Assembly (NCBI GenBank): GCA_907165275.2 | Contig: OU015650.1 | Location: forward strand, 13,732,001-13,796,000 | Direction of reading: 5' to 3' | From: Zygaena filipendulae | Taxonomy: Eukaryota; Arthropoda; Insecta; Lepidoptera; Zygaenidae | Length of the DNA: 64,000 nucleotides | In this document: in pieces, positions 21,638 to 33,700 of the stretch | Position numbering within the stretch: position 1 is the first letter of the stretch | How the letters are laid out: the number at the start of each line of letters is the position of its first letter | Program-made: the position numbers and the translations under genes | Notes under the pieces: generated by a model | What the model saw: only the letters and a program-made list of their open reading frames with translations | The model's database searches: none | What the model was told of the DNA's origin: nothing

Positions 21638-21703
21638 AAAAATGGCTTCGGTTGATGTAAGAAAAAACGGTCAAGAAGAAAGCCTCATTTCAAAAGCTCC
21701 ATG
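21638..21703 (+). other. First coding exon and start codon of the dehydrogenase
   Basis: The acceptor TTTTTGCAG ends at 21637, the ATG is four bases later in AAAAATGG, and the donor ATG|GTAAGT follows at 21704. It encodes 20 residues (MASVDVRKNGQEESLISKAP) plus two bases of Trp21. The acceptor implies at least one noncoding exon upstream. Confidence 0.8.
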
Positions 21704-24700
21704 GTAAGTTGAAACTAATATTATAAATTCAAAAGTTACTCTGTCTGTCTGTCTGTTACGCTTTCACAGCTTAACGGCTCAACCAATCATCATGAAATTT
21801 TGCATGCACGTTATCAGGGGCAACCCACCACCAACCCAGGGTCCTACCAACCAATCTTGGTTATACGGACCGAATCGCGGGCCGGAACGCCCCGGTCGCC
21901 CGGGACGCACCGTACCCTACACATTCTTTTTTTACTCTGATCCTTGTCCCTAGTTGCAACTCTCCCCTTTCTGGGGCTTGACGTTGGCTTGGCTTCGTTA
22001 TCAGGGGCAGTATTATATTATCTGTGTCAAGGGTGCAGAGAAGGATATAGGGTTCTTTTCATCCTGGAATTCCCGCGGGAACTCCAAAATTACCGCGGGA
22101 GAAACCGCGGGGAACAGCTATTTAAAAAATAATACTTATAATAAACTAAAGTACCTACCTACCTAATATTCAAAAATATAAATAATACAGACAGACTACA
22201 TACCTACCTACATATTAATGCAACTTGCAACCTTCAACGGTATAGGTAAAGCAAAGTCGAAGCTAATTAAAAAACATATACGATACAATTTTTTAATAAA
22301 CAAAGTCTGGTTGCTTTTTTTTAAGTTTTTATAATAGAGCAACGAACGGAACGAAGAGATAAAACGAATTCTTAAGTGTAAGGTCACTACCGTGTCCGTT
22401 CATGATATATTCAAGAGGTTTTTCGAAGACCAAGTAGGTACATGCCTACCTATCATGAATACAAGGCATAATATTATTATGATATGTATACATCCTATAA
22501 TATTTTACATTATAATGAAGAAGAAGAAGGAAGACGACCCGCAGCAGTAGGTCACTATGCCTATCCGCTAATCAAGAGGTTCCGGGTTCGATTCCCGGTG
22601 GGGGTGGACTTTGTGTGATGAACGCAAGGTTCCACTTTCCAGTCTGGGCGTTTCCATATCTAGAGCATAATATACAACCTGTGAATGAATAAACCAAAAA
22701 CCTGATACGCCCCATTTAAAAAAAAAACAATAATGATTAAAAAAATAAATTATGTCGAAAAAAAGTTATTCAATATTCATTTGGAGGTGACCTATCTACG
22801 AAATTTCACGCGCGCGCAATGACCGATTCGATTTTTTTGATACTTACAGGCGGCGTATGCGCCAAATATTGTATTATGGACATGGGCTAGTAAAAACGAA
22901 AAAATATAGCCTATATTATAACATGGTGCGATCGATTCGGACGTCGATTCCAAAAACCAAGCTTGCTAGCTTGGTTTTCACGACACAAGCTTAAAAATAG
23001 TGGAATCAAGTAGATCTCTGTGTTGTGGAGTGGATTATTATTATTATGTTTATTTATGTAACATTTATATGATATTTTTATTACTTCAATGGATAATCGT
23101 ATATTATAATGTCTGTCTGTCTGTTTGTTCCGGCTAATCTCTAAAACGGCCGGACCGTTTTTAACGGGGCTTTCACTGGCAGACAGCTGATGTTATATGG
23201 AGCAACTTAGAAAAAAAATTGTTCGTGCGGGAATTCCGAAACTCACGCGGGTGAAACCGCGGGGCACAGCTAGTTTATTATAAACGCGAATGTGAGTTTG
23301 TTTGTTACCGTTTCACGCCTTAACTACCCAATCGATTATCATGGAATCTTGCTTACACTTTATCAGGAATACGTACAGAAAAGGGAATTGACTTTTTATC
23401 CCGGGATTCCAACAGGAACTCTGAAATTAACGTTAACGCTGAGTACAGCTGGTGTGCACATAAATCTACAGCAGCTGCTGTTATGTATTTGTGAGCCTGT
23501 GACTATGAATCGCGCACTGCGGGGTCGACGACACCAGCGGAGCTAGGATGCGCAACATGATATGTTTATCGAACGAAAGATAAAATTGTCGACACGACAA
23601 ATATTTGTGGGCGTCCAAGCAAAAAAGTGCAGTAGTGGGGTATTGAGTTAAGACTAGATTCGGTTAAACATTTTTACCACTGGTAGACAAAATGATATAC
23701 GAGAATCGGTAAAATGGCTTGATAAAATTTTATCATGTTGCGCATCCTAGCTCCACAGGGCTCTTATTCACTATTACCATATCGCGTCGTGCTAAGATAG
23801 GGCACCACCTAGCGGGCTGCCAACTGAAAACCAGCGCTAGGTGTTCCCGCACCTAGCTAATGCTGAGTTGGTGACCCTTTCGGCAGAGCATGCAAGAGAT
23901 ATTATCTATGTCTCTTTAGATTAGGCACTGTTAATGTTTGTTTCTTTTTCTTGTGTGTTATGCTGAAATAAATTTATTTTCTTCTTCTTCTACTAAATTG
24001 CTTTTTCCTCGTGTTTAAAGAAGTTTCACTTTAAAGAATACTTTTACGTTTCTTTTGTCATAAAGAAAATAAATTTCTTATATTTTTGCATCGGGAGCGT
24101 TTAGGATTGTGTATTTAGGACGCGCGTTATGGGCAAGGAATGTTCACTATGACCATAACGTGCCACAAAAATAGTCTTTCCCTCATTGTCATTCAAAAAA
24201 ACATACAAACGTTTCTAATGGCATACAGAATAATAATTTTCAATATTTGGGCACCTGGAACGCTTCGGATTGCGTTTTTAGGAGGCGCGTTATGGGCAAG
24301 AAATGTTGTTGGTCATAGTGAATAAGGACCCCGGCAATGTGATAAGTGATGCTGGCATAATATTATTTATTCTAATTAACACATTGAAGCCGCGCAATTC
24401 ATGACAAAACAATGTTTGTTTTGTATTGTTTTAAATAAGGCGAATTCAATAAAAGAAAATAAGCTATGAGGTATAGGTAGCTCACAATTTATATTATAGA
24501 CTGGCTATCCCGCGAGGTCTCACTCGCGATAATTTCGAAGTTCCCACGGAATTGTTCCATACAAACTTCGCAACCCCTTTTCATCCCCTTGGGGGTTGAA
24601 TTTTCAAAAATCCTTTCTTATCAGATGCCTATGTCATATAAAGAACACAGTCTCCAAGTTTCAGGTCTCTACGATCCGCAGTTTAGGCTGAACGTTGATC

Positions 24701-27700
24701 CATTAGTCATTCAGGACAAAGGATTTTATATATATAGATGATAGATAGGCATCATAGGTGATAGGTAAGGTGCCTACCATATGCGGCAAGTTCAAGAAAT
24801 AGTTGTTATACAATCGTAATGTTGTTTCAGTAGGTACAATAAGGGTTTTTATCTCTGCCGAGATTATTCCACTTAGGTAGGTACACTGACTTCATTAAGG
24901 CAATAAAGGACTGCATTGTTTATGAATACGGGGTGGCCCACGGATATGCCACATGGAGTGAAAGTACTTTGAATATTGTAGATGGAACATTTTACCGAAA
25001 GAAGACATTATTTGAATTTAATAAAACAATTTCAACTGCATTGAACCGGGAATCGATCCTGTAGCTTTATCATACCGATCGAAAGGCTTTTTAAATTCAA
25101 ATAATGTCTTCTTTCAGTAAAGTTCCATCTACAATATTCAAGGTACTTTTCCTCCATGTGGCATATTCGTGGGACGCCCTGTATAGGTACGAGCTGATTC
25201 TAGCAGTTTCAACGGCGTTAATTATGGAGTTACCTCGGAGATTCCGGGATAATCTTTTTTGCTCTACCCCGATAACGTGTATTGCAAAGTTTCATCATGA
25301 TCGGTAGATTATTTAATGCGTAAAAGCGTAACAATCCAACAAACAAACCCTATATCCTTTTCTGTACTCCTGACAGTAGACACTAGTATGCGAAATGCGA
25401 TTTTCCACAGTTCCCGAGGGAATTCTGGGATAAAAAGTTCCCCATGTCCTTCTCTGTACCCATGGCAACGTGTATGCAAAATTTCACGATGGTCGGTTGA
25501 CTCGTTAAGGCGTGAAAGTGTAACCAACAAACAAACACACTCACGCATTTTGTAGTAAAGTAAGGATAATAATAAGGCTTACCGCCGCACTCAGAGTCGA
25601 CTTTAATGATTACTTAGTTAAGTATAGATTTTTTAGACAAAACTGCCGCAATCAGACAAGTTTAATAAATTAATGTTAATTGACATTTAACTAATTAAGT
25701 TACATCTCATTAAATGCCAATTAACATTAATTTACTGAATATCTCTGATTGCGGTAGTTTTGTTTTAAAAATCTATACTTAACTAAGTAATCATTAAAGT
25801 CGACTCTGAGTGCGGCCGTTAGTTAGCCTACATAGACGTGTTTCAAATGCGCTTTTTGCGCGCATCTCTACCTTACCCGTTGTATTACGCGTTCGCAATA
25901 GATATAATCGCGCATTGTTTGCGTAAAAAAAGAGGTCACCTTCACAGGTTTTTCAATTTAATTTCGTTGATTAACTTTTGACGGCCGGTCTAGCGCAATT
26001 ATTGGTCATCAATCATCATCCTCTCCGCAAATCAAGAGGTTCCGTCGGAATTCGACTTCTGGTCACGGCGGACTTTGTACCTATTAAGAACACAATGTTT
26101 ACCAAAGCGAGCTTTTTACCCAACTACCATAAAGGAGGAGCTTCTGTGTTTGGTTATATACATATTTATCTATATATTTATTTTACTCTTTAGGGTATAT
26201 TTGTTATCGCATAAAGTAGCGTCAGTAAGTAAAGTTTATAAAAATCTTATCTACTCCTAATAATAAATTATATCGGTTCGCTGCGGCTTTGTCCCTTTTA
26301 TTCACGATTCCCTCGGGATTTCGGCGATTCCATTTATGTGTTGGTGAGGCAGGCGCGCTACCGTTGAAAAGGAAGAGCTTTTAGAGCAAATGCTCTAACT
26401 TGCCCAAAACTTCTTTTGCTGCCATCCCAAGTATTTGTATCATAACTTTTTTGTTTTCCCAAAACTGTGATTTTTGAAACAGTGACTAAGTAAAAACATA
26501 AAATAACCATAAAGCTTTAGTAAATTTCTTTACGTTAAATTAATGATTTAGTGCGTGATGAATAGTTTTGTGTGCGAAAATCACCCGGCGACGATGGTTT
26601 TCATCTTTTTCATATGAAACTAAGTTGATGGCCCTTCTATCTGCTATTTTCTGTTCTGTGGTTATAAGTATTTATTTACTTATTCACTCTCGAGTTACGC
26701 ACGTCTGTATTCTAACCTAGAACGAAAGGAGAGTAGTAGCAAGCATTGGCGACAATAGTAATTTACTAAACTTTTATACTGGTGGTACTAATCAAGTACA
26801 AAATACTCTTTAATGAATTTTGGTGAATAATTCCAACATATAGAACAACAGCTGCAATTCTCATAGATTTATGCAATTTTCGTAATGTTTCCGCTAATTA
26901 TGCAATTGCGTAGCAAACCGGCGCGTGCGTTGCACCGCTGCACCGGTTAGTGAAAGCCGAGCTATCCTGTGGGCTACGTGTCTATATCGAAAACAAAACT
27001 GAACACTGCTCACAAATTCATGTAACAAATCAGTTAGCTCCACATTTTCCAATAGATCTTACGTAACAAAATGTTTTTTCCGACAAAAACATTTTTGTAA
27101 CGACAAAGATATCATTAGCAAGTATTTGTATACCTTGATATTTTCCATATAAGTGACTCTAGTTTTGACTTTGTTCAAGTGTTACAAGTGCATTTTTTGC
27201 TTTGGTTACATTGTGACGTGAACGTATAGATTAATAAATCAGTTTTGAATGAACTAAGTATATAGGAAAAACTTCATGTTCAGTTCCAACTGTCGGAGTG
27301 TTTGTTGAAAAGCAAGTAAGATATTGGTGGCGATGCTATAACGTTGTTTCTCAACTAGAATTCGTAAAACTCTGTTTTTGTACCACCATACTACCGTATG
27401 TACTTTACATCAACATTCAAAATTAACCTTTAAACTTTTTTTTTACAGTAATATTTATCCTTATCAGTTAGGTGCCTACTCGCGGTTGATAAGTGATATA
27501 CTATATATTATATTCAATTAGATACCTTCTTAATATTTATAATATATTCAAGGCTATTTCTACAAAGCCATCAACAGGTTTTTGTAAAATATCTACCTAT
27601 TTAAAAAAAAAATGCTTTTATTCAGAACGTAAACATATTAACATTTTAAAATATTGTTTGGGGCCAGGGATCAATACCGCCAAATAACAAAATACCGACG

Positions 27701-30700
27701 TCACCCACAGCAATTTCAAGCTATAAAAAAAAATTGCGTCTGTAAGTTTGTAACCTCTACGTTCGGTTGAAGTTTATCTTCTTCAACGTGCTGAATGAGA
27801 TAGTTGTGACTTGTGATGATTCAACTAACAACAAGCAATTATACTGAGCGGAAAATGATTGTACGTTTCCATATCATATCTACATACCTGCTTCATCCGA
27901 TGCTTTTTGTTACACCTTGATTTCCACCTAAAGTAGTTTTAGAAGTCCTATTTAATGACAAAAATATAATATGTATATGATAAATTGAAATTATTCGTGG
28001 CTTGTTTTCTCCGAATACAACGGAAACTCCGACACGAACGCGAGTGAAACCAAGGGGAATACCTAGTTAAATAATAAAGTTGGATGTTTTGTCCATACGT
28101 ACCGTTGAAACTCCGTAACTCCCGCACTTTAAATGCTTTGCTGATATAAATTATTTTCTTTTTAATGGGGTATGGGTATAATCACAGAGCTTATAGAGCA
28201 AATTCTCCAACTTGCCCAAAACTTCTTTTGCTGCCATCCCTAGTATATTTACCATAATATTTCCAAAGCTGTGAATTTTGAAAACAGTGACCAAGTAAAA
28301 GTGTTTAATGCATTTCTTTACGTTAGTGCGTGTTGAATAGTTTTGTGTGCGGAAATGATAAAGTTACGTCCTGATAAGTTCCCGCAGACTGCGCCCCTAT
28401 AGTGCTCAATTCCAATACATACGTATCTACATGCCAGTATCACTAGCCTAAAAATAAGGGTGAAGTTATAGAAGCTCGCACAGGGGGCGCAGAGAAGGCT
28501 ATTTACGGCACTGGACTCTAGACAGTAAATAATAATAATAATAATAATATAATAATAATTCTTTATTGCAGGCATAAAAAACCCATTAAACAAATTAACA
28601 ACATAATAAATCAGTTTAATAACTAAATAAACGGTTCACACCAAAAAAAACCTAGTAAGGCACCAAATAGTACCCCGTCTACTTGTGGTTTGCGTCCCGA
28701 TGAGCAGAGAGCCAGTACTTAAATACAGGACTAGAGATATAACCACAGACACCATTCAGTATACTGTTGTCAGAGCTGCGCAATCTATCCCAAAAGGATG
28801 ATATACGAGCCCTGACAACAGCAAAGAAGTCTGGCACTCTCGACTCGGCGAACATGCCCGACGCACTACAATAGCGCGGAAGCTTCATAAGGATGCGGAA
28901 CGCGTCATTGTACTGCACCCTTATGGTGCTCATTGACGCTCTAGTGAATTTAGCCCACAGCTGGCACGTGTACAAACACTGGCAAAATGACTTAAAAAGA
29001 GTGATTTTTACGTCATTACTACATTTAGCAAAACGTCTGGCGAGCATGTTACACCGAATGGAGAGTGCTCTTCTCTCTCTCTCAATGTCGTAGTCATCCC
29101 TCAAATCCCCCGCAAGCACGTGTCCAAGATACTTGAACCTGTCCACAACCCGAACTGCAGATCCATTAAGCCAGACCTCCGGTACTCTCTCCGGACCCCG
29201 ACCCGCTCTAAATATCATCATCTCAGTCTTATTAACATTATACTTCAGTCCGTGAACATTTGCATAATGTTCGCAGACTGAAAGTAGCTTTCTTAGACCA
29301 CTGATCGAAGGACTAAGGAGCACCATGTCGTCTGCATAACTCAAGTTATTAACGCATACTCCACCCACATGGCAACCGACACCAGTGTTCCTCAGTTCTC
29401 CGATCAAATCATTGACATACACATTGAAAAGGTCCGGAGATGTAAGTCCACCCTGCCGTACACCGCATTCTAGCATATAATCGCTAGAAGTCGCGTCGCC
29501 CCACCTAACATTGTTCGTTTGGCCCCCGTACCAGAATCTCAACAGATTCACCACTTTTTCAGGACCTGTAATCGGCGCAATTTGCTCCAGAGAATTTCAT
29601 AATTAACTAGATCAAATGCCCGACTCAGATCCAAAAAACAAGCATAAACAGATGTTTTTCTGTTCGTGTAGTAGTATACTGTTTGTTTAAGACTTATAAT
29701 GGCTGAATCCGTTGAGAGACCAGGACGGAAACCAAACTGTGCGTCATCAATCTCAATGGTTTTCATCAGCTCGGGCTGCAGCAGGCGCTCAAATAACTTC
29801 CCTATAACTGTGCCTAAGGATATTGGCCGATAGTTACTAGCCGAACACAGGTCACCAGTCCGGTTTTTCGGGATTGGAACCACCACTGTTTTCATTAAGT
29901 CTGTTGGCATGTATGTATATTTTACACACATGTTGTACAGTATACATAATTTCTGACATAAAGCTTCTCCTCCACCGAAAAGAATATGCTCGACACTCAA
30001 GCCGTCATGTCCGGGAGATCGTCCTCTACTCATATTAGTTACAGCTTTTTTGACATCATTAACTTTAAACTGAATTACTTCCTGCTCATTTTGACATGAC
30101 TCTTGTATATCGAACACACTCCCTCCAGCGGGCAAAGGATCCACTTTAAACTTATTTGCAAACATATCCGCTATCTCAACATGTTGTTGTAGGCCATCCA
30201 CAGTTACCGGTAAACTTTGTTTGTAATTAAGCTTCTTCACAGACTTCCAGAACTTAACAAAATTTTTATCTTTACGATGCAATGCCAAAATATCCATTTT
30301 TATACTTTCTTCGTTCTTTCTGCACCAATCTAACTTATTTTTGAATTTCTTTTTGCTATTTCGCATATTTTCGTACAACGGTCCTGCGGACGGCCTTCCT
30401 ACACTCAACCAGACAGAAAAATGCATACGAGCACTCTGGTAGCTTTCACTAACGTGGTGGTTCCAACCCGTAACCTTTCTTTTATTCTTATGTTCATCGA
30501 AACGCAAACCAGAAATAATTGCTCCTTCCTGTAAAAGCCATACAATGTCTGAATACAGACGGTCAATAAACCTTAAATGATCACTTTTACGTTTACACGA
30601 TTCATTTATCTCACATTCATCACAACGAAAAAAATCAACCACTTTCTCTAAATTAATTTTGCAAAAGTTGTAAAACTTGTCAATCTGAGCTGGATTTCGC

Positions 30701-33700
30701 GTACCCCATTTGATTTTATTTTTTATATTTGGATTAACATTAAAATTTACACAATTACGGACATTTTCGATATTACAGATAATTTTCATGGGTAAATGAT
30801 CTGAAGTAAATACACCTTTTACAACATTAATGGACACAATAGATTCCCATGCGGCTGCCGACACCACACAATGGTCTAACCACCTGCATGTGCCATGCGC
30901 CTCACTAACAAATGTAAAAGTGTCAGAGTTCGCTCCTAATTTTCTAATATCAGCACAGATTAGGTCGTGTTCGTCACAAAAAGTCAGTAGCTCAATACCG
31001 AACTTAGCAGTTGGATGAGCGTTAAAGTCACCCAACACATAAACCGCCGCAACCTCCTGCTCCTCTATGACGGCTGCAATATTGGCTAGACAGTCAGTAA
31101 AATCAGGCAAATTCTCCATTTTGTCCGTAGGCATATAAACGTTACACACAAGAAACGCACGCATGCCTATGGTAACACGGATGATTATAATCCTATCACT
31201 GTCACACTTAACCACGGACACAAAAGGTAGCCTAGATTTTCTCCACATCAAAGCTAGACCACCGTACGGTCTTCCACGTAAAACACCCATTGATGTATCA
31301 ACTGAAGATTTCGCAGTGCACCCAAACTCATTATCTATCTCATGAACAAAGTCCAGGTCGTGTGGCAACAGCCACGTCTCTTGAAGAGCAATCAGATCGG
31401 ATTCCCTGCAGAGATCTCTCACTTGTTGTACGGAACTCTTCAGAGATTTACAGTTGAATGACGTTAAGACGAGATGATTTGAATTGATCATAATTAATAA
31501 GGAGTTTTATTAAAAACTCGCTCTCTAAATCTCCGAAACATAATGCCCGCCGGCCAAAAATCATTTTGCAAAAACACATCGGCTTTGTGTTTTGGTACAA
31601 TTATTTTATACGAATTAAAATTAACCTCTTGTTTCTGCAATAATGTTTGCACGTCAATACATTCCTCGCCTTTTGATCGAATGTGTTCTTTAACATCGTC
31701 AACCACAGTTTCCTTTTTCAGGCGCGATATGTATATACCGCATGTCATCTCCGCTACTTGTAGCTTACTCAGACCCTGCGCAGTTCCACATTTATTTGAA
31801 ATCCTTGGATTTCTCTTATTGCTTACAGTGTTGTAGATACTGCCATCCCTCTCTCGATTACGCACAAAATTCATATTCGTACGCTTCGGAGTGCGACGAT
31901 GCACAACAATATCCCGGTAGGTATTAACCGGCGAAAGCAACGTATCGAAGGAATCTGAGTACACACGACCACTCGGTTCAACCATGCCGTCCCCGTCACA
32001 CTCGTTAGTCCGACGACGACGCGGAGAAGGCCGGCCGGCCGGGGATAGTGGAGTCGCCGCTGCGCCACGACGATCCTCTTTATGAGTTGCAATATTATGT
32101 TTTTGTTTGTCGACACATGAACGAATGTCACTCAATTCTGAATCGATAACACTATGCAATTCGGTCAGCTCAGTTTTAGTGGCGGAGTCATTTCGTAGGT
32201 TTTGTAGTTCAGTCTTGAGAATCACTATATCTTTGAGAAGTCGCGTCACGTCGACGTAGTCAAAAGTCACTGGTGGAAGTCGACCGAGATTCTTGGCCAC
32301 AAAAGTAGGATGCCGCAATGGATCGGTTTCCTTGAAAATCTTAATAACATCTTTTATGTTTTTCTTGCTTTTGTCTTCACCTTTTCTTTGTATGATCTTC
32401 TCCCCAAGGGTTTCAAAGAGTATAGATTTTCCCCCTTCTATCTCACTATCCGTGAAGTTACTAGCACATATTTGCAAAATACTTAACTCGTCAATAACAT
32501 CTAATTTGTTTTGTATGAAAGTCAAAAACTCATTAATTATTAAATTCACAGACATTGTATCGCACTTATTAACTGCACTGCTCATGGCACGCGTGCGCTC
32601 GCGTCGGCGACTAGACGGACTAGGCGGTAAAGTAATTGAAGCAACAAGCTCAGTGCCAGTTGCCAGTGCAAAGCATCAGCTATGACATTGCGGTATTCGC
32701 TTACATGCGCGTGTTGCAACTTGCAACCGACACCCGACCAACAGACACGTTGGTAACATGCGGTGCTAATGTCGAAACTATAATGAACATTATTTCAATA
32801 TTTACCAATAATTTTACAGCAGTCGTAGACCGACTAGACCGTACCATAATCCTTAGTAGGTATTATAAATCCTTTACTAATATTATAAATGCGAAAGTGA
32901 GTTTGTTTGTTTGTTACGCTTTCACGCCTTAACGGCTCAACCGATCATCATGAAATTTTGTATATGACTAGTTAGAACTAACTATTTAAAATTTTAGTAG
33001 GTATTATGGCTTTTATATAATCTCATCTTGTTGCGACTATAACCCTGTGCACACATAATAAACGTATACTAGGTATACCTACATACTAGTTCCTGTGTAT
33101 GCTCCTAGGCGTTTAAAGATTACAATGGTATTCGAAAGCCGACTTAGATGCATTGCATGCATGCATTGTTATCGCATTATGACCCTGCGCTTAATCGCTT
33201 TTCAATTACAACGGACCGTAATTATCGGTTTCTACGTTTGGATCGTAATTTAATTACACTAAAACGTAACGTAAAGCGATATCTGCAGAAAACCGCTATA
33301 CAGTTTGTTAGACCTTTGTAACATGCCATTGTATTTATATTTTTGGTAAATAAATAAAAATAAAAATAAAAATTGATTGAGCATTTATATGTAAAGTGAC
33401 CAGAAAAATCAAGTACAATTTCTTGATGGCTCCTTTGGCCTTGAAGAGATGAGATTCTAAAAATCAATAATACATGTACCTAATTCTACGAAAAATATTT
33501 CCTAGACTTTTAAGTGCAAAGATTGCGAAGAAATTCTGCGTAAAATAACACTTTATCTACTAAGTTTTTTTTTCAAATAAGTGCCTATTTCACCCCTTTA
33601 TGGGCCTTAACTAGAGGTTCCTACGTATAGCTGTTGAGGACGTAGATGTATTAAAACTAATATTTTAAATGACTGACTTTCGTGTTAAAAATATTTAACA

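Larger units (their letters stand above)
28527..32700 (-). mobile_element. Nearly full-length LINE retrotransposon, antisense in intron 1
   Basis: Minus-strand order: 5' leader (to about 32,700, boundary uncertain), ORF1, ORF2 with endonuclease then reverse transcriptase, 3' UTR with AATAAAG (28562-28567 region), and a TTA-type trinucleotide tail at 28527-28560. Two ORFs, an APE-type endonuclease and a short simple-repeat tail fit the Jockey/CR1 group. I cannot fix the clade. The open ORFs point to recent activity. Confidence 0.93.

Noticed and set aside
22575..22605. GGGTTCGATTCCCGG motifs as tRNA genes (also at 38100 and 53878)
   Set aside because: Only a B box is present; no acceptor, D or anticodon arms can be formed, so they are SINE remnants.
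30830..32685. Plus-strand ORFs opposite the LINE (30830, 31163, 31543, 31742, 32293)
   Set aside because: Shadows of the minus-strand ORF1 and ORF2 coding sequence.
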